A stretch of DNA of 64,000 bases from Stereocaulon alpinum (taxonomy: Eukaryota; Ascomycota; Lecanoromycetes; Lecanorales; Stereocaulaceae): assembly GCA_018257865.1 (NCBI GenBank), contig JAEUBA010000080.1:1-64000 (forward strand), written 5' to 3'. The notes under the pieces are model-generated. The model searched no databases. It saw only the letters and a list, made by a program, of their open reading frames with translations, and was not told the DNA's origin. A program made the translations under genes and the position numbers. Every line of letters starts with the position of its first letter. The stretch's first letter is position 1. Shown here one piece after another: positions 47,763 through 58,922 of this stretch.

Positions 47763-48769
47763 ATGGCTGGCGACTTCACCCCTGCACCATCCAATGACAT
47801 TGACTGGCTCGATTACATGGACTATCAAAACTGGTCGGAACTGCCGGAGACTGGTCTTGACTTCATGCAGGGCGCAGAAGCAGGCCTTGGCGGGGCCGAG
47901 TAGGTTTTTTTTTTACTGGCTGACAGAGGGGCCCGCTTTGTAGGTTTAACACTTGTGGTGGTTACATGAGCCTCACGGGACGAGCCGAACACCACGGCTA
48001 CGAGAGTCAAGGTTCGTCACAGTTGACGATTCCCCCTCTCAAGAGCGCTGCCATCGATTCGCCTAACAATCAACACCCTCACCATGATGCCGTTATCAGG
48101 CATGGAATAGCTAGCCATGCCTGTGTCACCGGGTCTGCATATAGCTCCCCTGCTGGCAATTCCGACGATCGCGAAGGAGTCAACTTCGACAGCACCCTAC
48201 GTTCTGTAGCACTGGACTCTACGCTGGGTACTGTCTTGGACTCCAGAAATGAAGACTTCGTCTCCTCCAGTCCTGAGGTGGACGCTGTTACCACTGCCCA
48301 GACAGACACGATCAAGGCTTCAGACACTGATATCGACGAGACTTGTGCTTGTATCACCTGCTTCGATGTGGGGGGATCGTCTGACGGATTTGGATACAAT
48401 TTGATGTGTCGTGTCCCAGGCTGCCACGAAAGCCAACGGTTTTCTTTTGACAACGATGGGTACAGCTGTGGTCGTCCACAGCACGAGCGTCAACATTTCG
48501 GTTCACCAGGGCAGTACGCCTGCGCCAAGTCAGACTGCCGCTATGGCACTAAGAAGTTCAAGGACCTCCTACGTCACACTACCAGCAAGCACTGCACCAA
48601 CCCCAACGCTAAGAAATGGCCTTGTACTGAAATTGGTTGCAAATTCAGTGGCAGCAATGGGTTTACCCGGAAAGATAAGCTCAAAAGCCATCGAGAGACC
48701 TGCCATGCCGGGAAGGCCATGCCTGGCAAGCCTTATCGAGTCATCAAGCCCGCTCCAGGTGGCAAGTAA
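47763..48769 (+). CDS. C2H2 zinc-finger protein, tandem copy 1
   Basis: Two exons (47763-47899 and 47944-48769) over a 44-bp intron (GTAGGT, ten T, CTGAC, TTTGTAG) give 320 residues. Exon 1 encodes an acidic, aromatic leader (MAGDFTPAPSNDIDWLDYMDY) that could be an activation region. The middle is Ser/Asp-rich and unstructured. The C-terminal 100 residues hold a Cys-rich start (NLMCRVPGCHESQRFSF) and C2H2-type fingers (YACAKSDCRYGTKKFKDLLRH..SKHC and PCTEIGCKFSGSNGFTRKDKLKSH), ending GKAMPGKPYRVIKPAPGGK. A DNA-binding regulator in the nucleus is likely. The next gene is a paralogue with the same layout. The exon-1 start was chosen because its frame joins across the intron and matches the paralogue's architecture. 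Confidence 0.85.
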
Positions 48770-49420
48770 CCTGCCAGGGCAATCTGATTACCTGCTGCGG
48801 AAAAGATGTAAGGGAGCTGGTCGATATGGTGGGCTAGCGTGACTATGGGAAAGCTATGTGCGTAGGAGAACGGTAGCGGTGGACTGAAAGCTTGAGCAGC
48901 TCATTGATCCGGGTGAACTTTCGAGTCGAGTTCTTTGCTACGTTACGGCTGTGTCCTGCACTTCATTTGAATTAATTTCGACTTGGGTTTCTGCTCTGTT
49001 GAAAATTGTTTGCTTATAGACCCTCATTATACAGATCCATAGCTAGCAAAACGCCGCTCTCTGGGTTAATAAACGACTTAACGATCATGGCTCGATAACG
49101 TTGAGAGACCGTAAGGCTCAAAGTATGCAGCATACCCCAAATCTCAATCGATCAGCCGTATCAGAACCGGAAGGTACATAATTTGCCTGCACGCACTAGT
49201 TGTGCGCCCTCCCCTAAACCGCCTACCAGATACATAAGCTCCTTCCCTCCCACGCTCCCTCAACCCTCTTTCGCAACTTTTCCTCACGCAATCAGCACCA
49301 TTCATTGGCTGTTCACCACACTTCACACCTCGCAATCCCTCTCTCTCAAACGGGGCGCAGCTTTCGCCAACAAACCACGCTAGTGGAAAACGCCCTTCAA
49401 CGGGCCAATCGACGATCGAG
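48770..49420. other. Spacer between the two zinc-finger paralogues
   Basis: About 650 bp with no supported gene; contains the 3' end of copy 1 and the promoter of copy 2. Confidence 0.5.
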
Positions 49421-50481
49421 ATGGACGGCAGCGATTTCCGCAATGAGTGGAGCGAATTCTTCGATCGCGAGGCTTACGACGACTTCGGTGGTGGGGCGCG
49501 TGGATTGGAGGAGCTAGGCATGCAGGGATTTTCGCAGGGCGCAATGGGGGCAGGAGAGGGGTGAGCTTGGTTTTTTTTTTATTGGCTGACCACGGGGCGT
49601 AAAGTATTGCACATCCTTCACTGAATGTGAGCGACGGTACTCCTTGGCCTCCCACTGCGACGGATTTTCCATTCGCAGTGTCCGATCAGCAATACTCATA
49701 TCAGGATACACATGCCAATATCGTTTCTCTATTTGAGTGCTTGGTTGATCCCCAAGACCGTTACGGACACGAGTCGCCGTATGGCGAGAATTTCATGGGC
49801 TTAGCTCCATTCGATGGCGATGATAATATGCAAGGAGTATCTTCTGGTAGGGCCGACCACCTTGGGCCATGGCAGGCAAGCGTCGACCATTCTATGCCTT
49901 CCCAATGTGCCTATTTGCCATCACCCAAGTCGCAGGGAAAGGATGTCGTCATCAAGAATATCGACGAGATCTATGGTGTGACACCTGGCAAGAGTTGCTT
50001 CTGTTTTCTCTGCTTGTATTGGCCGTATGAGTGGCTATACAAAGAACAGATCCCAGGAATTGCGTCTCTGACGGCTTTCTCTTGCCGCATTGTGGGCTGT
50101 GACTGGGAAGTCGGCAAGAATAAAGTCTCGGACTGGTTTCCTCTTCATGATGTTGACCAGCACGAAAAAAGCCATTTCTATGACCGCTCCTTTAACCAGG
50201 CGAGAAAGCCAGTAATCACCTGCAAGCAAGAAGACTGCAAATACAGCACAAAACGCTCCTCCGACCTCAAGCGCCACTACGCAGCCAAACACTGCAAGAA
50301 CGCCAAGAAATACCCCTGCCATATCATAGGATGCAAATTCAGTGGCGACAATGGTTTTCCCAGAAAGGACAAGCTGAGAGATCACCTTAAAGCTGGTCAC
50401 CGTGATATGTTCGCTCCTGGTAAGCCTGTGCAGACGATCAAGCCTAAGGCTGGGATCTCCAAGGCTGGAAGCAATATTTGA
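49421..50481 (+). CDS. C2H2 zinc-finger protein, tandem copy 2
   Basis: Two exons (49421-49560 and 49605-50481) over a 44-bp intron (GTGAGC, ten T, TTGGCTGAC, GTAAAG) give 338 residues. The leader (MDGSDFRNEWSEFFDREAYDDF) is acidic and aromatic like copy 1. The C-terminal part carries FSCRIVGCDWEVG, then fingers TCKQEDCKYSTKRSSDLKRHYAAKHC and YPCHIIGCKFSGDNGFPRKDKLRDHLKAGH, and the same closing motif (FAPGKPVQTIKPKAG). An extra Cys-rich block (GKSCFCFLCLYWPYEW) precedes the fingers, corresponding to TCACITCFDVG in copy 1. Shared intron position, phase and length show tandem duplication. Targets unknown. Confidence 0.85.
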
Positions 50482-52617
50482 GGGATGTCGAAGATCTTGC
50501 TAAGTACTTGAGTACGGAATGGGACTGATGATTGTATGGGAGGGGGGGAGATGATGCTACATGAGATGGTAATGCGCTTCTGGGATGATGGTTTGGGTAT
50601 CTCATACATGGAATTATTCTTACTCGCTTCTGTTTCTAGATAACAGTCTTTACCTCAACACGCGAAAATAAACTATCTAGAAACCACAAAACAAAGGTTC
50701 TGCACCACCAAATGAAGTCCCCCCACCCCAAGAGTCTCTCGTGGAGAGAGACTAATACCATGCCAAGCTGATGCCAGCAACCTTTACACGTATTCAGATA
50801 CAGAGAATGTGACCTGTTACTCGTATCCTGGTCTGGAAGTCAGCAGCACGGGCATAGATACATTTTAGAGCCATCGCATTAAAGCAATATTCTCTTCATG
50901 CAGGAAAACCATGCCATTCCCAGGAAGATACATTCGAGTCATCATCAAGCCCGCTGTCCGCAAATGTTCTGCATCGGTAGTGTCCATCACAGCATCATGT
51001 TCCCCCTAATTAGCGAGAGTCTGTGCAGTGCTGGGTAGATGTGATGGTGTGAGAGGTAGGTAAATATGATGCCCTGCTGACAGGTTTCGTTAAGTGGTTG
51101 GGGTGGTGGTGGTTTTCTCTTTCGGTCTTCATGGCTCTTGCTTAAATTCTGTGGTTCTAGGGCTGCCGCCTAGGATTCTTTGAATTCTTGGCCCCGAAGC
51201 ATGCCTCTAGGGGCCTCCTGAGCCTAGAGGCGTAGATAGTAAGATTTTGTTAGCTCTGTATCTTGCCAATTATGTTGATAGAGGAGTCATAGGCGCTTGT
51301 ACGATACACGGTTGGTACATGAGAGTCAGCATAATATGCGTATATGTGAAGTAGGAGCAAGATAGCCGGACGGCGTGTATGGCTGGTTGGCAGCGAATCC
51401 TTGTTCCTGGCTTTGGTTTGAGTACCCAACATCTTCAGAAGTGCAATAAGTTATGCAGTGCTGAAGATCCGCTGCATATTGTTGGCCGATCTTCGGCGCG
51501 AAGTCACACATAGTATGGTACGTGTTGCTGCTCCTGTTTCATGTAGCTTTCACGAGTAGCCAATCACGACGCGTAAACCCACATCTAATCATAGTCACGC
51601 TAGCTCCGGATCTAAGCTTGGCAGGGACAACGACGACTCTTAGCCATTCATTCTCATCTTCATTGTTTCATCATGTTCCCATAGCAGCTCTGTTGCATCT
51701 GATTCACTCGACTTGGCGCTCTCTTCAATGTTTGGTGAGCTTTGAAGAAGTCATCTGCTCATCATGCATGTAACAGGCCCCGGCGGCCCGAAGCAGGCGG
51801 TTGGAAAAGCGGACATCTGCAGCAAATCCATGAGGATGAAGCTGGGCTTGAACGGGCATTGCCCTCGTAGTCTGAAGTCTTCACGGTGCTTCGTCTTCCA
51901 TCCATTTTCTTGGCTTTCACTGTTCGTGAGACCATTTGATCATTCTCGTTGTTTCTTTACTGTTTGAGCCTACTTCTGTCTTGAGGTGCCACGAAGAGCT
52001 TGTATCACTTCCAACTAATTCGTGTCAAGTGATTCATCGCAACATCGTAATGCCACGACTGATCGCGCAGAAGATTCACTGTCACTTCTTGTTTCAGTAT
52101 CTATCATAATCCTAATCTATAGCTCTTTCATCCCGTCATTATTACCTTCTCTTCTGTACTCGACCTGCAGGACTTGTCGAGGCATACTTGGTGGAGTCTA
52201 GACAGTGGCGTCCATCATCGCGATGCGGCGAAGGCCTTCCGGAACAAAGAAACAAGTCATTGTGTGACTGAGGCGCTGACATCTGGGACAAGGAGACGGG
52301 CTACACAATTCATTCAACAGACCTTTGTCCCGGCGACACGGCATCAACCAAAGACATTGTTACTATTGTGTTGAACACATCCTATCATTTCTACCTTGGC
52401 ATCACTTTTTCCACCTTCGTTTATAGAAATTTGACGTCGAAAAGCTCGTCACCGCTGTATAACACACGATACATCAAATATTCACGACCTCGGACCCTCA
52501 CAAAGGTCATCCCCAGCAGCAACACGTTCCATACTACAAGGCTTCCAGTACTCGTCATCGACGCTGCTGGTCACCGATCGATCGGAACCCTCCTAAACCT
52601 ATCAACATACTCATAGA
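50482..52617. other. Intergenic, long leader of the second ferric reductase
   Basis: No supported gene over 2.1 kb. An 82-codon frame at 52368-52616 ends two bases before the reductase ATG, but its protein looks random; I treat it as leader sequence. Confidence 0.5.
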
Positions 52618-54444
52618 ATGCCTCCCAGCATGACCGCTTCGAATTCAACCCCAGCAGACTCCGCCGCGAAAGAGATTTTACCCTACACATATGGTCTGAC
52701 TGGGGTGAACATACCTCTAGATGAGGCGCTGACAGAGATACTATGGCTTTCTATCGGATGCTTGTGCCTGGTCATCTTATGCGTGCGTTTTGGGCAAATG
52801 GCAAACGCACACCTACGACATCTCCTGAATCTGAACGCCAGCCCTTTACAGCAATCATACTGGTCGGAAGATAGGACAACAATATGGCCAAGACTGAAGA
52901 AAAGCTTGTTATACGCTCCTCTGTGGAAGAAGAGGCACAATAGGGAGCTTCAGCTCTCCAGGGCGATGAACGTTGGGACATTGCCTTCCAGGCTACATAC
53001 ACTGATTTTGTTAGTGTATCTCATCAGCAACATCGTCTACTGCATGTATCTCGACTATGGAGATCCCAAGGCGAAAATCATAGCTGAGTTGCGTGGGCGG
53101 ACCGGCCACCTTTCCATCGTCAATATGCTACCTCTATTCGTTCTAGCCGGCAGGAACAGCCCCTTCATACCTTTGCTTCGGGTCAGCTTCGATACATACA
53201 ATCTTTTCCACAGATGGATCGGCAGGGTTGTCGCGCTGGAGGCTATCATACACACTCTCGCGTGGGCCACCAACGAATACGACGCGAAAGGCATGAAGGG
53301 GATTAACAAGGGCCTTCACAGCGTTCCTTTCTTGTCGTACGGTCTGCTTGCAACTGTCGCTTTGGCTGCTATCATGGTGCAAGCGCCTTCAATCATTCGA
53401 CACGCCTTCTATGAGACCTTCTTGCATATCCATCAACTTCTGGCAATCCTGACAATAGTTGGAATCAAGATTCACTGCGAGCTTGGCAATTTACCAAGTC
53501 AAGGCTACATCGACTGGGTAATAGCTGTCTGGGTCATTGAACGCGCCGCGCGCCTCTTCAGAATCCTCTACCGCAACATCTCTCCACGCCGTCTCACAAG
53601 AGTTACTGTTGAGGCGCTTGAAGGCTCAGGAATCGAAGCTTGCCGAGTCAGCATCGACCTCGTCCGACCATGGCGCTACACACCCGGCTGCCATCTCTAC
53701 ATTTACCTCCCCACCATCTCCTTCTGGATGAACCATCCATTCTCGATTGCCTGGTCTGACACACGCGCAACCATCGACATTACAGCAGACGAAAAGCTTC
53801 CTCAGCGGAAGTCCTCCTGCGTCGAACTAAGTAGCCGTACAACTACAACGCTCTCCCTCATCATAGCCAAGCGCACCGGCATGACCGCCAAGCTATTCGA
53901 TAAAGCACGTGCCTCCGCGACTGGAACATTCACTACATACGGCATGGTTGAAGGACCGTATGGTGGGCTCGACAGCCTTCACTCCTATGGCACTGTCGTC
54001 CTCTTCGCCGCCGGTGTCGGCATCACACATCAGATAGGGCATGTACGCGAGCTGCTCGAGGGTCACGCTGCCGGTACGATCGCGACTCAACGTGTTGTAC
54101 TCATCTGGAGTGTCAAGAACACCGAGACGTTGGAATGGGTGCGACCTTGGATGGATGAGATACTGCAAATGCCGAATCGCAAGCAAGTACTCAAGGTTCT
54201 CCTGTTTGTGACGAAGCCAAGGAGTGCAAGAGAGGTTGTGTCCAGAAGCGAGACGGTACAGATGTTCCCAGGGCGATGCAATCCCAATGTCGTGCTAGCG
54301 AAGGAGATGATAGGGCGAATCGGAGCTGTAGGCGTGACTGTTTGTGGACCTGGAGCTTTCGCCGATGAGGTTCGTGGAGCTGTCAGGGGGATTGTAGATG
54401 AGGGCAAAACCATAGACTTTGTGGAAGAGAGCTTTACATGGTAG
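52618..54444 (+). CDS. Ferric reductase-like transmembrane protein, intronless
   Basis: A single 608-residue frame. After a short luminal N-terminus come about seven membrane helices; the ferric reductase core includes LPLFVLAGRNSPF, DTYNLFHRWIGRVVALEAIIHTLAW and AFYETFLHIHQLLAILTIVGIKIHCE, with His pairs spaced as heme ligands. The flavin domain follows: PWRYTPGCHLYIYLPTISFWMNHPFSIAW (HPFS FAD motif), then MVEGPYGG and VVLFAAGVGITHQIGHVREL (NADPH-loop), and CGPGAFADEVRGAV near the C-terminus. Reduces extracellular Fe(III)/Cu(II) using cytosolic NADPH, or serves a related oxidase role. Two ATGs lie close together (residues 1 and 5); the first is used. It differs clearly in sequence and gene structure from the reductase at 30848-32948. 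Confidence 0.95.
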   Translation: MPPSMTASNSTPADSAAKEILPYTYGLTGVNIPLDEALTEILWLSIGCLCLVILCVRFGQMANAHLRHLLNLNASPLQQSYWSEDRTTIWPRLKKSLLYAPLWKKRHNRELQLSRAMNVGTLPSRLHTLILLVYLISNIVYCMYLDYGDPKAKIIAELRGRTGHLSIVNMLPLFVLAGRNSPFIPLLRVSFDTYNLFHRWIGRVVALEAIIHTLAWATNEYDAKGMKGINKGLHSVPFLSYGLLATVALAAIMVQAPSIIRHAFYETFLHIHQLLAILTIVGIKIHCELGNLPSQGYIDWVIAVWVIERAARLFRILYRNISPRRLTRVTVEALEGSGIEACRVSIDLVRPWRYTPGCHLYIYLPTISFWMNHPFSIAWSDTRATIDITADEKLPQRKSSCVELSSRTTTTLSLIIAKRTGMTAKLFDKARASATGTFTTYGMVEGPYGGLDSLHSYGTVVLFAAGVGITHQIGHVRELLEGHAAGTIATQRVVLIWSVKNTETLEWVRPWMDEILQMPNRKQVLKVLLFVTKPRSAREVVSRSETVQMFPGRCNPNVVLAKEMIGRIGAVGVTVCGPGAFADEVRGAVRGIVDEGKTIDFVEESFTW

Positions 54445-54887
54445 AGAGGAAGATTTTTTGTATAGACTTTAGAAGGGGAGGACTATTGTCCACACTGCAA
54501 TTCATTTCGTGCATCTTAGCGTAGCATACTAGGGGAGTCAATATACCACTGTGTTTGTTCATGAATCTAATCTCATTGTGATTTCTCGATCACACAGCAA
54601 GGCAAAGAACCCAGTGATCACGCCATTCAGTGCGTGGCGAGTCTGAGCCACGAACGCTGAGATGTCCAAGCATCTTCGATTGAGGCTTGTGTCCATGCAA
54701 CAAACCTTCAATCTCTGCATTCAAGCTTTCAGATGTCTTCTGTTGTTCTCAGTTGCGTCTGTGCCGTGAATACAGACACATGCTCGCTTTCGCGAAAGCT
54801 TCAGCATAGTCGATCTATGGGCTCGTGGTCTCTATACTCGAAGCCGATAGTGCACTTGTATTCTTATGACTTTCCCCAAGCTTACAA
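54445..54887. other. Convergent 3' spacer
   Basis: Short region between two converging genes; no frame or motif supported. Confidence 0.5.
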
Positions 54888-55438
54888 CTAGTCTTCTTCC
54901 TGCTGGTTGTTGAATGGATTCGCGATCTCGTGGCTTCCATCCTTCGGACTTATGAGGACGAGGAGTGTGCCGCGTGCGACGATGAGACCGAGGGTGCGTG
55001 TGGTTTCGTTGCCTTCATCGTCTGTAGACATGGAAGGTTAGCAGGGTAGGCGATTAGAGAGGGTAGTGTACCATACCTCGTAGCAGCTCCTGCACATCAT
55101 CCAACACCAAATTCATGAGCTGATCGTATCCCTTCAATGTGCCCGTCACTGTCTCACAGACCAATGTTAGCCGATCCCCCACGCATCCTACAGCCCCGCT
55201 CCAACAACAAATCCTCCAGATACGTACCTTCTCTTCCCCCGTTGAACTTGACAGTAATCTCCTTATCCACATACTTTGTCAAGTCGAGTATGTTCTCCTT
55301 CTTTGGCTTCTCTCCACCCTGCGAACTGCCCCCACGACTACCACCACCTCCTCCTCCGCGATTGCTGCCCCCTCGAGTCCCCCCACCCGCACCCCCTCCA
55401 GCGCCTCCTCGGCCACGAAAGTTACCACGCTCTGACAT
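54888..55438 (-). CDS. LSM7: U6 snRNA-associated Sm-like protein LSm7
   Basis: Three exons on the minus strand: 55438-55228, 55148-55077 and 55021-54888, with introns of 79 bp (GTACGT...GACAG) and 55 bp (GTATGG...CTACAG), giving 138 residues. A Gly/Arg-rich (RGG-like) N-terminus precedes the Sm fold: ENILDLTKYVDKEITVKF, then VTGTLKGYDQLMNLVLDDVQELL (Sm1) and TLGLIVARGTLLVLISP (Sm2). The KYVDKEI and YDQLMNLVLDD sequences are diagnostic of LSm7. It belongs to the Lsm1-7 ring (mRNA decapping and decay) and the Lsm2-8 ring (U6 snRNA stability, splicing). Splicing into three small exons is needed to restore the fold. It shares an intergenic region of 531 bp with the divergent Zn2Cys6 gene. Confidence 0.95.
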
Positions 55439-55969
55439 TGGGGGGCATGTGCGTTGTCCTAGGAGCGCGATGTGAAAGGTATGGGGAAGTAGATGCTCTG
55501 GCGACGAGATCTAGTTGGATTGGGTGTTAGTTCAGCCGATATATTGCCGCAGGTCCCATTAATAGTGGGCGACCCGACCAATCGGGGGAAGGTTGGGCAG
55601 GACCGAGAATCCGAGGGCAATAATAGTTAAAGGGCGAGGAGGGGTGGAATGGCCTGCTCGGGCTGCCTGCAACCACTGAGCTGGGAGGCTTACGTCGCCA
55701 GGGCGTAGTCCTCTAACATGCGATGCTACTTCCCTTTTTCCGCCCATATCTTGTTCTACTGCCCGTCATCTCCCCTCTTCTTTGCTACCACTACCATCTC
55801 TCCCACTCTGCAGAAATGACTCTCTCTCTCTCCGCCTTTAGCGAACTAACTCCGCTCCACCGTTGGGGGTGAGCTTAACAGTTCTTGGCCACCACCGTCG
55901 CCTTGACTGCTCTTGGTGGTGCCGTTCCGCTTCTCAGAGACGACCAGCGGTCTGCGCCCGCAACACATC
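55439..55969. promoter_or_regulatory. Divergent promoter region LSM7 / Zn2Cys6 gene
   Basis: 531 bp between two divergently transcribed genes, with CT-rich tracts near 55760-55840. No individual regulatory motif can be assigned. Confidence 0.4.
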
Positions 55970-58338
55970 ATGGACCACATGGGTTCTCCTCCGCTCCACC
56001 CAGCAGACACCCACTCCTTATCCTCTATAAAACGCAAGCGCAGCCTATCCAATGAGCTTCCCTCACAGCTCACACCACCGGCCAAGATCCCCAAAACACA
56101 TGCCAACCATCTTCAGATCAATTACCTTGCACGTCAATTCCCGAAAATACTTCCATTGATATCAACTGAAGACTCCCTCCCATCCCTTCTCTCCCTCATA
56201 TCCGACTATGATGGCGTCCTGCAACGACATGAATCTATGGCCGGAAATCTCGGTGCACGCCCTCTCGGACCCATGCTCATTCAGCGATTTGAGCGTTTGT
56301 TCGACGGTCCGCCAGGAGTACTAAAGTCTCACGGCAAGGAAGGAACCAGTGTGGGATGGCTGGACGTGGTAGAATTCGCACGCAACAAGCCGGAGCAATT
56401 CAACTTGGAGAAGATGCGTGATGGAGTAAGGGTGTGCCAATTCTACACAAAGCAGTGCCGGGTGGAGATTAGCGAGGAGGATTTTCTGCTAGTGAAGAGT
56501 GGGATGCCGCAGAAGCTGATTCCGCCGCAGCCGATTGTGGAAGATGAAGAAAAGGAATTGGGCACGTTGGAGATTTTGGAGAAGAGTCTGAGTGGGGTCG
56601 TACAGCTTGCTGATCAAGGTAGGAGCTATACCACAATCGCGCGAGGACAAAGACTGATGCAAGGCTAGTATCGGCGAGAGCGAGACAGCTGAACCATCGG
56701 CTGAAGAACCGCAAGACAGCTATCATCAGTAGGAGAGAAGCGGAAGCTGCAGCAGCCGCAGAAGAGGCTAGAAGTCCAAGAGGCGACTCATACCATAGAT
56801 TTCACACCAATGGAGGCGACCGTTCGTCGAATTCGCCTACAGGAGGATTTGTGGCTGTAAATTCGAGATATCCACCATCTAATGATCGACCAAGCGCATA
56901 CAATGGCTCTCCACAGTCGCATCCGCAAACCCCAAACACACCGATAACAAACGGCACGCCCCTATATGGCGCCTCAGCTGCCATTAGAGCAGAGCTAATG
57001 AGCAAGTTTCACACCAATAGTGACCGACCTTCTCCCTCTCGCGATTCTGATCACCCACGGCGGCTCTCCAACCACACATCACGCCCCTCTATACCTTCAA
57101 AGCCGAACCCCAAACCCTTCACCGACTCCATGGAGTACGCTAGCGTGCTCATGACTTCTGCCTCACCAGTCCCAATACCGAATACGCCCTCCTCTCTTCT
57201 CCCTTACCAGAAACCCTCTGCAGCTGACCGTTTTGATGATAGTGGTCCCTACAAAGGTGAGATGATGCAACGCATGGAGCAACTGAACCGTGGAGACAGA
57301 GTTCAGCCGCCGTGTGATAGGTGTAGGAGACTACACATGGATTGCCTGAAGAATTTGACTGCTTGCATGGGCTGCACAAAGAAGCATGCGAAATGCAGTT
57401 GGAAAGATGTTGAAGAGCAGGAGCTCAAAGATCATCCCTTTGTTGCCCGAGTAAAGGCGCCAGACGAAGGGCTTGATACTGGGAGTGATGGCGATGGGAG
57501 AGGTAGTGTGAATGGAAATGACAGGACGAGAGATGGATATGGGAGGGAGGAAGTAGTGGCTGAGAAGATGGGAGTCAGGGATGAAGAATTACTTGGAGAA
57601 GAAACCGGAGATGAGGATATTGAGATGGGCAAAGAGCCGGAGCGGCAGCACAGTGTGCAGTCTACGAGCCCGCCCACAATTACAGTCACAAGAGAAACAG
57701 TCCAAGAGAAGATGGAACCGCTGCCCCCACCGGCCGAGCCAAAAACTGCTCCATACGTGCCAACTACCCAGCACGAGGGAGCTATGATTGGCTTTGATAA
57801 ATCCGCACCCGCTCCATATGGGCCAATATCTGAACGCGCGAAAGCGTTGAATAGTTCTATGTCTCCCTCGCCACCTCCACGGAAAACACACACCCCAAGA
57901 TTAGAGCACACAGATCAGAATAACGCCACAGCAATCTCCACACCACAACACCAAGCTCCTCAGGCACAGATGCAAGCTTACACTCCAGCCGATACTAATG
58001 GAACCAATGGCCATGTCCGAACCCAGTACGAAAAGGACATATACTCTCAGCTCAACGAAGCCACACGCGAACAACCTGAACCCATGAGAGTGTACACTGC
58101 CGGTAGTGAGCTAATACAAACCGAATCTTCACCCACACAGCAGCAGATGGAAGGCATTACGGCGGAGACTCAATCCATCGAGCACCGATCACCGGACATT
58201 CAAGAAGAACCGAGTCAGACATTCCAGACGGTTCCGATGCAGACTGAACAGCTGCCGAGTCCGCTTTTGCAGAGCCAGGATTTGCAGAGCACGCAGATGC
58301 CCAATCCGCCATTCGCTAGTCAACCAATGCAGACTTGA
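55970..58338 (+). CDS. Large conserved protein with an internal Zn(II)2Cys6 cluster
   Basis: Two exons (55970-56618 and 56669-58338) over a 50-bp intron (GTAGGA...GGCTAG) give 772 residues. An N-terminal conserved helical domain (residues ~50-250: NYLARQFPKILPLIS, SDYDGVLQRHESMAGNLGARPLGPMLIQRFE, VEFARNKPEQFNLEKMRDG, SGMPQKLIPPQPI, ARARQLNHRLKNRKTAI) is followed by a Ser/Pro-rich linker. A binuclear zinc cluster lies at ~432-461, with Cys spacing C-x2-C-x6-C-x6-C-x2-C-x6-C (CDRCRRLHMDC, ACMGCTKKHAKC). The rest is acidic and Gln/Pro-rich. Zinc clusters usually sit near the N-terminus of fungal regulators, so the central position is notable. Probably nuclear; targets unknown. The start is the first in-frame ATG; an upstream GTG-initiated extension is unlikely. 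Confidence 0.88.
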
Positions 58339-58922
58339 GCGGGTATATGCAATTGTCATCATGCAATTTATACGAGAGAGTACTTGTTTAGAGTAAGACA
58401 AGAGAACATGAATGGAATAATTTTTTCATATGCAAGGATCGGCGTACTAACATCATTCGTGAACGTGTTTTGCGGGTTCTGCATTACATCCCATTCACCT
58501 TTACATCCAGCTCTTGCCTCTCTCAGCCGCCTTACTGGTCAATCTTCCCATGTGCCACACCCCTGGATTCAGCAGTCAAAAGATCCTTCCGCCCATAGAG
58601 CTGAGGTCATACGAAACACCTTCGCAATCTCGGACCCAGAGACGCGTCTTCATACGCTAACAGGACATTACCCATCCATCCCTGCTCTTACAAGCAGATG
58701 AACAACCTATAGATACTTCACTCACTCTATCCCAATCCAACTTCCTCCCCTCACCACCTTAAAACCATCCCAGCAACTGCACGTAGTACCTACCCCTCGA
58801 CCATCTGGAACAAACTACCGACACTGCATCTCCAGCTACCTCTCGACACTTTCAGATTAATACATTCTACCTCACCCTACGAGATTATAGTACATCGTGC
58901 CTACCGCCGTCTATATCCTGCC
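58339..58922. other. Intergenic, no supported gene
   Basis: Carries the 3' end of the Zn2Cys6 gene and C/A-rich leader-like sequence before the next, broken gene. Confidence 0.5.

Noticed and set aside
52368..52616. 82-codon frame just before the intronless ferric reductase
   Set aside because: Its protein has random composition; more likely transcript leader.
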